Shown here piece by piece: positions 1 through 7,570 of a stretch of 51,790 nt of DNA. This DNA is from Oscillospiraceae bacterium. GTDB taxonomy: Bacteria; Bacillota; Clostridia; Oscillospirales; Oscillospiraceae. Below the pieces are notes generated by a model. That model had not been told where the DNA came from, ran no database searches, and worked only from the letters and a program-made list of their open reading frames with translations. Both the position numbers and the translations under genes were made by a program. The number at the start of each line of letters is the position of its first letter. Position 1 is the first letter of the stretch. The stretch covers positions 1-51,790 of the forward strand of contig JAJBUU010000050.1 in the NCBI GenBank assembly GCA_020860205.1, read 5' to 3'.

Positions 1-18
1 AAGGTGCTCACCTTTTGG
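1..18 (+). terminator. Possible terminator at window edge
   Basis: AAGGTG and CACCTT pair around a 2-base loop and are followed by TT. It may end a transcript entering from the left, but the loop is very tight and the context is cut off. Confidence 0.25.
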
Positions 19-127
19 GGGCCCTTTTGCTCACATTTTTATTTGACAAACACATAAGAAGACAGCCGCTTGTCACTTTTTCATTCTTATTTATGCCGAC
101 AGCAAAGCGGCCAATATGGTGATTGTT

Positions 128-1024
128 ATGAAAATTTTCAAAAAGCACATTGCTATTACTTTATGTATCGTCCTTCTGACGCTTGTTTTCCAGACAGTTC
201 CTGTTTCTGCATCTCAGTTTGGAACAGAAGTCGCTGTTATTGTCCGCTTCATTGATTATGCTACAAAGGACGAAGTCTATGTTGGAACGAGAGGTACTGA
301 CAGTAATGGAAATTCGGTTTTGTACCCATCCGAATTTTTTATTTTTTCCTCTTGGGAGGAGGCCCGCGATGCGGAAATGCCAGCAACAGATAAATCCTGC
401 GCTCCTGCTGCCAGTTTTCAAGTCAATGACGGGGAAAAAACATCGGTTAACTGGACCGAAAGCGGAAGAAATTCCTCTGCGGACGATAACGATGAAATTC
501 TCAGTGTAAGCTTTATCCGAGGCGGTCATTATTATGGGGACAATGAAACATCCGCATGGACTGCCGATACGACGATTACAGTAAGCGATGTGGAAATCCC
601 CGTTGGATATACAGAGGTGGAAGAATCCGGAACCTATACAGTTGTGTTCGGGGAGGAAAACTGTGCGCGGGTTCAGGGAATCCTGAACGGGACGATAGAG
701 GACACTAACGAGGCAATTTACATTTACGTTGATGTTATCATATCTGACGGTACAGAACCAGCAACAGAGCCAGATATGGAGGAGGAAATTCTTGCGGAAT
801 CAGAAGAAGCCAATGATGCAGAAGCCGCAAATGAAACAGCAGAAAACTCAGAGAATGAGGATGTTCTTGTTTCCGAACCTGATACAGAAACAGTTGTGGC
901 AGCAGAATCCGTGGAAGAATCTGACAACGCTTTCCCCAGTTATGTGATACCGGTTGGCATTGCTGTTGTAATCATTGCTGCGGCGCTGATTCTATACTTC
1001 CAACGCAAAAAGGCCGACAGATAA
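128..1024 (+). CDS. Secreted, C-terminally membrane-anchored surface protein, function unknown
   Basis: A protein of about 298 residues that I do not recognise. It starts with a typical signal peptide (basic MKIFKKH, hydrophobic stretch, VSASQ as likely cleavage site). A presumably beta-rich extracellular region of roughly 180 residues follows, then a highly acidic, low-complexity linker rich in Glu, Ala and Asn, and a C-terminal membrane segment (YVIPVGIAVVIIAAALILYF) ending in RKKADR. The architecture is that of a wall or membrane-tethered surface protein, but there is no LPxTG sorting motif. The ATG at 128 is preferred because the signal peptide starts there; an in-frame ATG lies at 116. 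The gene is clearly more AT-rich than the rest of the window, which suggests acquisition by transfer. It stands alone and is followed by a strong terminator. Confidence 0.75.
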   Translation: MKIFKKHIAITLCIVLLTLVFQTVPVSASQFGTEVAVIVRFIDYATKDEVYVGTRGTDSNGNSVLYPSEFFIFSSWEEARDAEMPATDKSCAPAASFQVNDGEKTSVNWTESGRNSSADDNDEILSVSFIRGGHYYGDNETSAWTADTTITVSDVEIPVGYTEVEESGTYTVVFGEENCARVQGILNGTIEDTNEAIYIYVDVIISDGTEPATEPDMEEEILAESEEANDAEAANETAENSENEDVLVSEPDTETVVAAESVEESDNAFPSYVIPVGIAVVIIAAALILYFQRKKADR

Positions 1025-1086
1025 AGATTAAAATCAGACTGTCCTGACTGTCAAAAGAGATTTTGTTGTGACATAGTTTTCTGTTC

Positions 1087-1138
1087 TTGACAAAGGGAGG
1101 AGGCGCATTTTGCGCTGCCTCCCTTTGTCAATTTCTTA
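1087..1138 (+). terminator. Rho-independent terminator of the surface-protein gene
   Basis: A 21-bp stem with two mismatches (TTGACAAAGGGAGG pairing with CCTCCCTTTGTCAA, plus inner GCGCA/TGCGC) closes on a 3-base loop and is followed by TTTCTT. It lies 63 bases after the stop codon. Confidence 0.75.
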
Positions 1139-1516
1139 TGCTTCTTATGGGAAGTATCCTGCGATGCGTGCATGGAAGAGAATGTATTTGATGACTACAG
1201 CGTGTCCGTACCGTATAATTGAGTTGGGACAAATTAAAGAAAAATCGGCAATCATATTGATACCGGAGAGTAGGAACAGGAACTGGATACCCTTATAGCA
1301 ACAATCAAAAAACACGGCACACTTGACATAGGGTGTATAATAGAGATATCAATATTGTAAATTCCCAAATCGCTAAATTCAGCCTGCATTTCTCTCCTAA
1401 AAAAAGGAAGGGAATGCATCCCCTCCTCTAAATCTTTACAGGTTCGCGCTCGGTATACAGATGGCGGAACATCTTCTCTAATTTTTGAGGTCAGAGTTTC
1501 TCGCTCCCCTCCGGCG
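1139..1516. other. Intergenic, no gene seen
   Basis: AT-rich in its first half. The short open frames have neither ribosome binding sites nor recognisable products. A TTGACA and a TATAAT occur near 1323-1341 but only 7 bases apart, so they do not form a normal promoter. It may be debris of transferred DNA continuous with the AT-rich gene to the left. Confidence 0.4.
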
Positions 1517-2191
1517 CTATGCGCAGAAGCGGTGTTTTCCGATCGTGATGATCGCGGGGCGCGACCAGATCCATGCGCTGGTGGCGGTGGAGGGGTTGAA
1601 GTAATAAATCGCGCCGCCGGAGGGGTCCCAGCCGTTCAGTGCGTCGCGGGCGGCCTGATAGCAGCCATATTCCACAGGCTCGTCAAACTGCCCGTCGGAA
1701 ACGCAGGTAAACGCGCCGGATTGGTAAATCACGCCGGACATGGTGTTGGGGAAGGACGGGTGCTTCATGCGGTTCAGCACCACCGCGCCGACCGCGACCT
1801 GCCCGGTGTAAGGTTCGCCGCGCGCCTCCGCGCTGATCAGACGCGCCAGCAGCGCCACATCGCCGGAGTCCGCATCCGCTGCGCTGCCGCCGCTCACACC
1901 GATGGCTTCCAGCGTCGCAGGACCAGCCTTTCCGTCCGCTGTCAGTCCGTTGGCGGACTGGAAGCGCGTCACCGCAGCCTCCGTCGCGCTGCCGTAAACG
2001 CCGTCCACTGCGCCGTCATAATAGCCCCATTCCTTCAGTCGGGTCTGAATCTGCGTTACCACGCTGCCGCTGCTGCCACGCTGATAAGTCACGGCCATGC
2101 CGAGCTGTGTCAGGCACGCCGCCAGCAGCAGCATCGCAGGCAGTACCACGCACAGCAACGCCAGACGGCGGCTGTTCCAGTTTCGCTTCAT
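1517..2191 (-). CDS. sleB: Spore cortex-lytic enzyme SleB (cell wall hydrolase)
   Basis: A 224-residue SleB-type lytic transglycosylase that degrades the muramic-lactam cortex peptidoglycan during germination. Residues 1-33 form a signal peptide or membrane anchor. Residues about 36-98 are a peptidoglycan-binding domain (QTRLKEWGYYDGAVDGVYG, then FQSANGLTADGKAGPATL). Residues about 108-224 are the Hydrolase_2/SleB catalytic domain, with the hallmark LLARLISAEARGEPYTGQVA and the later IYYFNPSTATSAW and GKHRFCA segments; the Glu of SAEARGE is the expected catalytic residue. The length is somewhat shorter than Bacillus SleB. An AAGGGGCG ribosome binding site precedes the ATG. No ypeB partner gene follows. 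A sigma-G-like promoter lies about 40 bases upstream, which fits forespore expression. Confidence 0.9.
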   Translation of the reverse strand: MKRNWNSRRLALLCVVLPAMLLLAACLTQLGMAVTYQRGSSGSVVTQIQTRLKEWGYYDGAVDGVYGSATEAAVTRFQSANGLTADGKAGPATLEAIGVSGGSAADADSGDVALLARLISAEARGEPYTGQVAVGAVVLNRMKHPSFPNTMSGVIYQSGAFTCVSDGQFDEPVEYGCYQAARDALNGWDPSGGAIYYFNPSTATSAWIWSRPAIITIGKHRFCA

Positions 2192-2232
2192 CTAAAAAAC
2201 GCCCCTTCGCAAGCTGTTGTTTTCATCAAATG

Positions 2233-2262
2233 CAGTATGCGGCAGGACGCGCTTGCTTATAC
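2233..2262 (-). promoter_or_regulatory. Candidate sigma-G/sigma-F promoter of sleB
   Basis: On the minus strand GTATAAG lies 16-17 bases upstream of CATACTG, close to the forespore sigma consensus (GNATA, then CATNNTA). The expected start lies about 35 bases before the sleB ATG. The assignment rests on motif similarity and on sleB being sigma-G dependent in Bacillus. Confidence 0.45.
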
Positions 2263-2326
2263 CCTGAAAATTTTGGAGTTTTTATGTCTGCGGACAGGAC
2301 CGCACCGGTGGAACCGCGAGATAAAT

Positions 2327-2360
2327 GAAAAAATCCGTCTGATAAAAATCAGACGGATTT
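2327..2360 (-). terminator. Terminator of the tRNA-fMet gene
   Basis: A perfect 12-bp stem (AAATCCGTCTGA with TCAGACGGATTT) is followed on the minus strand by a run of U. It begins 2 bases after the CCA end of the tRNA. Confidence 0.85.
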
Positions 2361-2361
2361 C

Positions 2362-2438
<77 letters not shown>

Positions 2439-2484
2439 ATAGCAAACTGGGAAAGGGAAAGTATCTCTTGATTCCAGGTTTGTT

Positions 2485-2514
2485 ATTATAGCACCTCTGT
2501 CCGCAGTTGTCAAG
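2485..2514 (-). promoter_or_regulatory. Housekeeping promoter of tRNA-fMet
   Basis: Minus strand TTGACA, 18-base spacer, TATAAT. Both hexamers are perfect and the predicted start lies about 40 bases before the tRNA. Confidence 0.85.
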
Positions 2515-2613
2515 AAAAATTTTACGGCAACAGCGCAAAAAACACAATCGCGCAGAAAGTACAAAGGGGGGAGCGCAGGATTTTGCAATTCCGTGAAACC
2601 GCGTGGCGTGACA

Positions 2614-3357
2614 TCAAAGCGGCAGCGGCGGGCGGCGCTCCAACAGTACCTTGCCGAAGCAGCAAAGCGTGACGCCGGAGGAGGCGGAAATGGTCACATC
2701 CGCATCCGCACGCGCGCGGTTGATGGAGAGCAGATAGATGTTGCCATAGTTGTCCCGGCAGTACTGTTTGCACTTCATATCGCCGTCAATGAAAAACATT
2801 CCAACGTCGCCGTTTTCGATGGGTTCCCGGCGCACCAGCGCCACGCTGCCGTCGTGGATCACCGGCTCCATGCTGTCGCCGTCGATTCGGACGGCGAAGT
2901 CCGCTTTGCAGCTTGCGTCTACCGCATAATCCTCATAATCCTCCTCCAACGCGGGGGAGGCATAACCGGCTGCGGCCGGGGTCAGATAAAGCGGGATGAC
3001 GCGCGTTTTTTCTGTCAGCTCCTGCTGCGCTTCCCGCACACGCGCCAGCTCCTGCTCCACAACCAGCGAGGCCAGCGCCTGCCCGTGACCGTCCAGCGCA
3101 CGGTAACGCCGCAGAAGCACCCATTCCTCCGGCGTCGGCGCGCCGCGTTCCGCCGCATTGGACGACGCGCGGCAAAAATAATCCAGCGGTGTTTCCAAAG
3201 CGTCGCAAATGCGCAGCAGCACATCAAAATCAATTTTCATATTGTCCCGGCGAATGATGCTGTAAAGCGTTTGCACCGGGACATTGACCTTTTCGGAAAG
3301 CTCCCGCACCGTCATACCGCGTTCAGAAAGCAAACGCTTCAGCGAGCTGCCGATCAT
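2614..3357 (-). CDS. XRE-type repressor with LexA/S24 self-cleaving peptidase domain
   Basis: A 247-residue cI/LexA-like regulator. Residues 5-60 form an XRE helix-turn-helix (LLSERGMTVRELSEKVNVPV). A linker follows, then residues about 120-240 form a peptidase S24 domain. The expected cleavage bond is Ala130-Gly131 (TPAAAGYAS), the nucleophile Ser162 lies in DGDSMEP, and the general-base Lys is K195 or more likely K197 (GDMKCKQY). Such proteins repress target promoters until RecA filaments or another signal trigger self-cleavage. It is not LexA itself, because the DNA-binding domain is XRE-like. The upstream region holds a promoter overlapping a dyad, so autoregulation is likely. A small basic protein is encoded divergently and may be co-controlled; no phage genes are next to it. 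Confidence 0.85.
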   Translation of the reverse strand: MIGSSLKRLLSERGMTVRELSEKVNVPVQTLYSIIRRDNMKIDFDVLLRICDALETPLDYFCRASSNAAERGAPTPEEWVLLRRYRALDGHGQALASLVVEQELARVREAQQELTEKTRVIPLYLTPAAAGYASPALEEDYEDYAVDASCKADFAVRIDGDSMEPVIHDGSVALVRREPIENGDVGMFFIDGDMKCKQYCRDNYGNIYLLSINRARADADVTISASSGVTLCCFGKVLLERRPPLPL

Positions 3358-3438
3358 GTCCAGTCACCTCCGGAATCAGCTTGTGGCGCCGCCGCATAAA
3401 TCCGGCAGGTGCGAATTGTGCGGCATCGTGTTATCCTT

Positions 3439-3467
3439 ACCATAACACAGATTTTCATAAAACGCAA
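3439..3467 (-). promoter_or_regulatory. Promoter of the S24 repressor with overlapping dyad
   Basis: Minus strand TTGCGT, 17-base spacer, TATGGT. The -10 region overlaps the 7-bp inverted repeat GTGTTAT/ATAACAC (3428-3448), a likely operator for autoregulation. Confidence 0.5.
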
Positions 3468-3512
3468 GAGGAAAATATGAATTTTCATAATTTCCCTCTT
3501 GACAAATTATGA
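3451..3512. promoter_or_regulatory. Operator-like repeats between repressor and small basic gene
   Basis: ATTTTCATAA occurs twice as exact direct repeats (3451-3460 and 3481-3490). The second copy also forms an inverted repeat CATAAT/ATTATG with 3507-3512. The sites flank the divergent promoters, as expected for a repressor controlling both directions. Confidence 0.45.
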
Positions 3513-3525
3513 TTTATCGTATAAA
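3499..3525 (+). promoter_or_regulatory. Rightward promoter facing the small basic gene
   Basis: TTGACA, 15-base spacer, TATAAA. The spacer is 2 bases short, so activity is uncertain. The -35 hexamer lies between the two halves of the CATAAT/ATTATG dyad. Confidence 0.4.
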
Positions 3526-3564
3526 CTTGGAATCGTCGGTATGAAGTTTCGTAATTCACGCCGC

Positions 3565-3592
3565 AAAAAAACCGCCCGACAGAGCCGGGCGG
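3565..3592 (-). terminator. Terminator of the leftward ABC operon
   Basis: CCGCCCG pairs with CGGGCGG and is followed on the minus strand by seven U. It lies about 200 bases past the ATPase stop and also between the rightward promoter and the small ORF, where it lacks a U run in the + direction. Confidence 0.6.
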
Positions 3593-3609
3593 AAAGAAAG
3601 GAGTAAAAA

Positions 3610-3780
3610 ATGAAGAGAGTTCACGGTATCAACCAGCAGAAGAGGGGGGTGACGGAAAATCTGCATTGGAAAAGGCACAAAAGCGCAGAAATCCTCTGTG
3701 TATTTTGGGACTTTGCAGCACGGATATGGCGCAAAGCAACCGTCAGACACCGCAGACGTATTTGTGTGATGATGCCCTGA
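3610..3780 (+). CDS. Small basic protein, function unknown
   Basis: A 56-codon open frame (MKRVHGINQQKRG... ending RRRICVMMP), rich in Lys, Arg and His, with no membrane segment. Support comes from a near-ideal AAAGGAG ribosome binding site 6 bases before the ATG and a TTGACA/TATAAA promoter about 85 bases upstream, next to the S24 repressor control region. That arrangement suggests a damage- or repressor-controlled small protein. I recognise no family. The tail resembles a short sequence near 12360, so part of it could be a repeat. It may not be a real gene. Confidence 0.35.
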   Translation: MKRVHGINQQKRGVTENLHWKRHKSAEILCVFWDFAARIWRKATVRHRRRICVMMP

Positions 3781-3789
3781 TAAAGTATA

Positions 3790-4584
3790 TTAGGACAGGA
3801 GCAGCTTGTCGTTGACCTCGTCGCTGCCGCTGGCCTTGCTGAACAGCTCGACCAGTTCCTGCGGCGTCAGCCGCTGCTTCTGTTCGCCGGAAACATCCAC
3901 CACAACGCGCCCCGCGTCCAGCATAATCAGACGGTTTCCGTGGGCGATTGCGTCGCGCATATTGTGCGTCACCATCAGTGTGGTCAGGTGATGTTCCTGC
4001 ACGATTTGATCGGAAAGCTCCAGTACCTTCGCAGCGGTTTTGGGGTCCAGTGCGGCGGTATGCTCGTCCAAAAGCAACAGCTTTGGCTCCTTCAGAGAAG
4101 CCATCAGCAGCGTCAGCGCCTGCCGCTGTCCGCCGGAGAGCAGGCCGACCTTCGCACTCAGGCGGTTTTCCAGCCCCAGTCCCAGCGTTTCCAGCCGTTC
4201 GCGGAACAGCGCGCGCTCTGTGTTGGATATGCCCCATTTCAAGCCGCGCTTTTGCCCGCGGCGCACGGCCAGCGCCAGATTCTCCTCAATGGACATGGTG
4301 GGCGCGGTACCCATCATGGGGTCCTGGAATACGCGACCCAGCAGCGCGGCGCGCCGATACTCCGGCAGGTCCGTCACGTCCGTCCCGTCAATCAGGATGC
4401 TGCCGCTGTCCACAGGGAACACGCCGGCGACGGCATTGAGCATGGTACTTTTGCCTGCGCCGTTGCCGCCGATGACGGTGACAAAATCGCCGTCTGCGAG
4501 CGTCAGGCTCAAACCGTTCAGCGCAGTTTTTGCATTGATGGTGCCGGGATTGAAGGTTTTGTGGATGCTGCGTATCTCAAACAT
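3790..4584 (-). CDS. ABC importer ATPase (TrpZ-like)
   Basis: A 264-residue ATP-binding subunit that powers the importer formed with the two upstream products. Walker A is GGNGAGKST (about residues 38-46), the Q-loop RVFQDP follows near 85, the signature is LLSGGQRQAL, Walker B plus catalytic Glu is LLLLDEHTAALD, and the switch His is in MVTHNMRD. The ATG overlaps the end of the permease gene by 8 bases, so the two are translationally coupled. The family is the one paired with pfam04392 binding proteins; streptococcal TrpXYZ transports aromatic compounds. The substrate here cannot be read from sequence. Confidence 0.9.
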   Translation of the reverse strand: MFEIRSIHKTFNPGTINAKTALNGLSLTLADGDFVTVIGGNGAGKSTMLNAVAGVFPVDSGSILIDGTDVTDLPEYRRAALLGRVFQDPMMGTAPTMSIEENLALAVRRGQKRGLKWGISNTERALFRERLETLGLGLENRLSAKVGLLSGGQRQALTLLMASLKEPKLLLLDEHTAALDPKTAAKVLELSDQIVQEHHLTTLMVTHNMRDAIAHGNRLIMLDAGRVVVDVSGEQKQRLTPQELVELFSKASGSDEVNDKLLLS

Positions 4585-5521
4585 GATCCGTGACCTCCTT
4601 TTTGCGGCGGCTCTGGTATCTGCCCTTCAGGTAGGGGATGGCGAGGAATACGGCCACGACCACGGCGGTCAGCAACTTCAGGTCGTCCGTGGAAAGGCCG
4701 AGCTTCAGCACGAACTGGATGACGATATAGTAAATCACAGCGCCAATCACCCCGGCGGTGAGCTGCAAGGCAAAATTCCGGAAAATCCTGGAGAAGATCA
4801 CCTCTCCGATGATAACAGCGGCCAGTCCGATGACGATCGCGCCGCGTCCCATGTTGATGTCCGAAAAGCCCTGATACTGCGCGAGGAGCGCGCCGCTGAG
4901 GGCAACAAGGCCGTTGGAAATCATGAGTCCCAGCACCTTTGTGGAATTGGTGTTGATGCCCTGCGCGCGCGCCATATTGCCGTTGGCGCCCGTGGCGCGG
5001 AGGGAACATCCCAGTTCCGTGCCAAAGAACCAGTAAACCAGAAGGATGACGACGACGACAAACACCACCAGCACCAAAATCGGGTTGCGCAGACTCAGCT
5101 CCCGCACATAGCGCGAGGAGAGCAGCAAGTTGTATTTATCCACGCTGATGGGCAGGTTGGATTTGCTGCCGTTGTCCGTGCCGATGCCCATGATATGCAG
5201 ATTGATGGAGTAGAGCGCAAGCTGTGTTAAGATACCAGCCAGAATCGCCGGGATGCCGCAGGCGGTATGGAACAGCCCTGTGATCAGACCCGCAAGCAGT
5301 CCGGCGGCAAAGGCGCAGAGCAGCGCAATACCGGCGGAATAGCCGTTCAGCATCATAATGACGCAGACCGCGCCGCCGGTGCAGAGCGAGCCGTCCACCG
5401 TCAGGTCCGCGATGTCCAGAATCTTGTAGGTGATGTAAACGCCGATGGCCATAATGCCCCAGATCATTCCCTGTGTGACGGCGCCCGGCATGGCGTTCAG
5501 CAGCGATGTGATAAAAGTCAT
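4577..5521 (-). CDS. ABC importer permease (BPD_transp_2 type, TrpY-like)
   Basis: About 314 residues with eight or more hydrophobic segments, of the branched-chain amino acid/ribose permease fold. It forms the membrane channel of the importer. The start at 5521 (MTFITSLLNAMPGAVTQG) is chosen over upstream in-frame Met codons because a GGAGGA ribosome binding site precedes it and the hydrophobic N terminus begins there. The order on the minus strand is binding protein, permease, ATPase. Two strong hairpins separate this gene from the binding-protein gene and could keep its mRNA level lower. Confidence 0.88.
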   Translation of the reverse strand: MTFITSLLNAMPGAVTQGMIWGIMAIGVYITYKILDIADLTVDGSLCTGGAVCVIMMLNGYSAGIALLCAFAAGLLAGLITGLFHTACGIPAILAGILTQLALYSINLHIMGIGTDNGSKSNLPISVDKYNLLLSSRYVRELSLRNPILVLVVFVVVVILLVYWFFGTELGCSLRATGANGNMARAQGINTNSTKVLGLMISNGLVALSGALLAQYQGFSDINMGRGAIVIGLAAVIIGEVIFSRIFRNFALQLTAGVIGAVIYYIVIQFVLKLGLSTDDLKLLTAVVVAVFLAIPYLKGRYQSRRKKEVTDHV

Positions 5522-5553
5522 GGGTTTTCTCCTCCGTTCCTTTTGTCCGGCTT

Positions 5554-5676
5554 CGCCATCAACCGACAAACAGCAACGCTGCCCTTTGTCGGCTGATGGC
5601 GCGGTCTGATAAGGGGGTTCCATGGAGCGGGAAACACGCGCCCGCGGCGGGCGGTTTCCAAAAAGCCCGCCGCGGG
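5554..5676 (-). other. Two intercistronic hairpins between binding protein and permease
   Basis: 5554-5570 pairs with 5585-5601 (17 bp, one mismatch, around GACAAA/TTTGTC). 5641-5652 pairs with 5665-5676 (CCCGCGGCGGGC, perfect). Neither has a U run on the minus strand, so they look like mRNA-stabilising or partial attenuation structures that raise binding-protein output over the membrane subunits. Confidence 0.5.
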
Positions 5677-5728
5677 GGGAAAGGTTGGATCAGTTTAGCA
5701 GCAGAGAGGGTCTGCGCGGCGCGCGCAA

Positions 5729-6769
5729 TCAGCCCTCGATGGCAACATAATCGTCCGGAATGGCAACGCCCAGCAGCTCCGCGTTGGCCGCGTTGTATTC
5801 CTTTGTCACCTCCGGCGCATACTCGATGGCCATTTCAGTGACATCCGCACCGTTCACGAGGATCTCATAAGCCATCTCGCCGGTGATGTAGCCGATGTCA
5901 TAGTAGCTGATGGACAGCGTGGCGACGCCGCAACTGGAGCAGATGCCTTCCTCGCCGGCCACAACGGGAACGCCAGCCGGGAGAACGATGTTTGCAATCG
6001 CCTCCGTGTTGTTCGCAGCGGTGTTGTCCGTCGGGACGTAAATCACGTCGCAGTTGTCGCAGGCGGTCTGCGTAACAGAGGCAACGTCATTGGTGTCGGT
6101 GAAAGCGTACCATGTGACCGTGTAGCCGTAATCCGTCAGATAGCGCTCCACTTCGGTGCACTGGTAAACGGAGTTCGGCTCGGCGGAGCAGTAGAGCAGG
6201 CCGACGCTTTCCGCATCCGGGAACAGGTCATGAATCATCTCCGCCTGCTGATCCAGCGGGGCGAGGTCGGAGGTGCCGGAGATGTTGTTGCCGATGGTGC
6301 CGGTCCAGTCCGTAATGTCCAGCGCGGTTGCATAGTCGGTGATGGAGGTGCCGAGCACGGGGATGGTGTCCGTTGCGGCGGCGGCGGCCTGCAGCGCGGC
6401 AGTTGCGTTGGCCATGATCAGATCCACGCCGTCAGACAGGAACCCGTTGACAATGGTGGAGCAGTTTGCGCTGTCGCCGGAGGCGTTCTGATAGTCAAAG
6501 CTGACATTTTCGCCCAGCTTTTCGGTCAGCGCATCCTGAAAGCCCTGCGTTGCAAGGTCCAGCGCGTCATGCTGGACGAGCTGCACGATGCCGATGTTGT
6601 AAACCGTGTCATCGCCCGCGTCAGCCGGCTCTGCGTCGGTATTCCCGTCCGCAGCGGCATCAGTCTGGTCCGTGTCGGTCGAGGTTGTGGTGCTGGTGCT
6701 GCCGCAGGCGGCCAACGCCAGCATGAGCAGCGCGCAAAGCAAGAGTGCAAGAAGTTTTTTCATTTTCAT
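5729..6769 (-). CDS. ABC substrate-binding lipoprotein (pfam04392, TrpX-like)
   Basis: A 346-residue extracytoplasmic binding protein. The N terminus MKMKKLLALLLCALL... ends in a lipobox (LAAC, Cys about residue 21), followed by a Ser/Thr/Asp-rich linker. Residues about 55-346 are the two-lobed ABC_sub_bind domain (YNIGIVQLVQHDALDLATQGF, DLIMANATAALQAA, PVLGTSITDY, VIYVPTDNT, PVVAGEEG, SISYYDIGYITGEMA). It is anchored to the outer face of the membrane and hands its ligand to the permease. Members of this family include the tryptophan/tyrosine binders of streptococci, but the ligand is not certain here. It is first in the operon, behind a long structured leader. Confidence 0.9.
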   Translation of the reverse strand: MKMKKLLALLLCALLMLALAACGSTSTTTSTDTDQTDAAADGNTDAEPADAGDDTVYNIGIVQLVQHDALDLATQGFQDALTEKLGENVSFDYQNASGDSANCSTIVNGFLSDGVDLIMANATAALQAAAAATDTIPVLGTSITDYATALDITDWTGTIGNNISGTSDLAPLDQQAEMIHDLFPDAESVGLLYCSAEPNSVYQCTEVERYLTDYGYTVTWYAFTDTNDVASVTQTACDNCDVIYVPTDNTAANNTEAIANIVLPAGVPVVAGEEGICSSCGVATLSISYYDIGYITGEMAYEILVNGADVTEMAIEYAPEVTKEYNAANAELLGVAIPDDYVAIEG

Positions 6770-7103
6770 TTTGGGTCAAGTTCTCCTTTATGAAAGCTGA
6801 TTTTCCGGCGCGGAGCCGCAGCGGCCTTTCCCGTTCCGGTGGGGTCCCACGCCTGTATGTAAGCCCGGAGGAACAAAAACGCACAGTCCCCCGCCGCAAA
6901 TGCAGCGCGGTTTTTCAGGAACGCATTTGTTTCCGAGGCTGGCGACACCGAACAAATGCGGCTGCGGCGTCTGACGGCGATTCTCCGCCGGAAAATCGCT
7001 GCAAAAGCCGGAAACCCACAAAAGGTCCTGCGCTTCTGCGCCGTTTTCCCGACGCAAAACTGTCTGCCACCCGCGCCTGCCGATTTATGCGGTGAAGCCT
7101 TTA
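6770..7103 (-). promoter_or_regulatory. Long structured 5' leader of the ABC importer operon
   Basis: About 330 nt separate the predicted transcription start from the lipoprotein ATG. The minus-strand RNA holds a 10-bp stem (CGCATTTGTT with AACAAATGCG, 6922-6960). Its 3' arm can instead pair with a later GCATTTG (near 6897-6903), which itself sits in a CCGC/GCGG hairpin, so two folds exclude each other. I looked for a T-box sequence and found none. It could be a riboswitch or attenuator of unknown class. Confidence 0.45.
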
Positions 7104-7109
7104 CAATAT

Positions 7110-7138
7110 ATAATAAAGCCGATGACAGGAAAAGTCAA
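7110..7138 (-). promoter_or_regulatory. Promoter of the ABC importer operon
   Basis: Minus strand TTGACT, 17-base spacer, TATTAT. It lies just beyond the tRNA terminator and implies a leader of about 330 nt. Confidence 0.7.
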
Positions 7139-7177
7139 GAGCCATTTCCTGAAATTTGAATGCGGTTGCAGCGCGAT

Positions 7178-7226
7178 CCAAAACGAAAACGCGCGGCCGA
7201 CCAAAACGGACGACCGCGCGCGTTTC
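7178..7226 (-). terminator. Terminator of the tRNA-Thr/tRNA-Tyr unit
   Basis: ACGCGCGG pairs with CCGCGCGCGT, flanked by GAAA/TTTC, and the minus strand continues with GTTTTCGTTTTGG. It starts 3 bases after the tRNA-Tyr CCA end. Confidence 0.75.
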
Positions 7227-7228
7227 AT

Positions 7229-7313
7229 TGGTGGGGGAAGGTGGATTCGAACCACCGAAGGCGGTGCCAACAGATTTACAGTCTGCCCCCTTTGGCCACT
7301 CGGGAATTCCCCC
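7229..7313 (-). tRNA. tRNA-Tyr (GUA)
   Basis: An 85-nt class II tRNA with a long variable arm, anticodon GUA in loop CTGTAAA, 7-bp acceptor stem GGGGGAA/TTCCCCC and encoded CCA. Co-transcribed behind tRNA-Thr. Confidence 0.95.
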
Positions 7314-7336
7314 ATGAGAATGCGATGAAATATGTT

Positions 7337-7412
7337 TGGAGCTGGTAGACGGACTCGAACCCCCGACCTGCTGATTACAAATCAGCTGCTCTACCAACTG
7401 AGCTATACCAGC
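7337..7412 (-). tRNA. tRNA-Thr (UGU)
   Basis: A 76-nt tRNA with anticodon UGU in loop TTTGTAA, acceptor stem GCTGGTA/TACCAGC and encoded CCA. First in a two-tRNA unit. Confidence 0.95.
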
Positions 7413-7428
7413 ATGACCAGCGACGCCT

Positions 7429-7457
7429 ATCATAACAAATTGAGCGGAATTTGTCAA
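7429..7457 (-). promoter_or_regulatory. Promoter of the tRNA-Thr/Tyr unit
   Basis: Minus strand TTGACA, 17-base spacer, TATGAT, with the start expected about 10 bases before tRNA-Thr. Confidence 0.8.
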
Positions 7458-7570
7458 CAACTTTTTTGCGCTTTGCGGCAACTTTTTTTCATACTGCGGA
7501 AACCTTTATCTGCGTGCTGCCGATTGCGCAATGACAAAAATCAAAGAAATAAATGGAGGACATTGAAAGA

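Noticed and set aside
1110-1298. 62-codon plus-strand frame
   Set aside because: It begins inside the terminator stem, has no ribosome binding site and resembles nothing.
1323-1341. TTGACA followed by TATAAT as a promoter
   Set aside because: The hexamers are only 7 bases apart and no gene follows in that direction.
2614-3357. LexA itself
   Set aside because: The N terminus is an XRE helix-turn-helix rather than the LexA winged helix, although the S24 domain is intact.
3738-3765. Dispersed repeat with 12352-12380 (CCGCAGACG-ATTTGT)
   Set aside because: Only about 16 bases match, too short to call a repeat family without a genome-wide count.
3745-3780. TTTGTGTGA near 3760 as the second att site of the spoIVB element
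   Set aside because: It shares nine bases with the spoIVB break, but no SpoIVB tail codons follow, and the element must lie to the right of the break.
6770-7103. T-box leader for the ABC importer
   Set aside because: The conserved T-box (TGGNACCGCG) and specifier-loop pattern could not be found, so only an unclassified structured leader is claimed.
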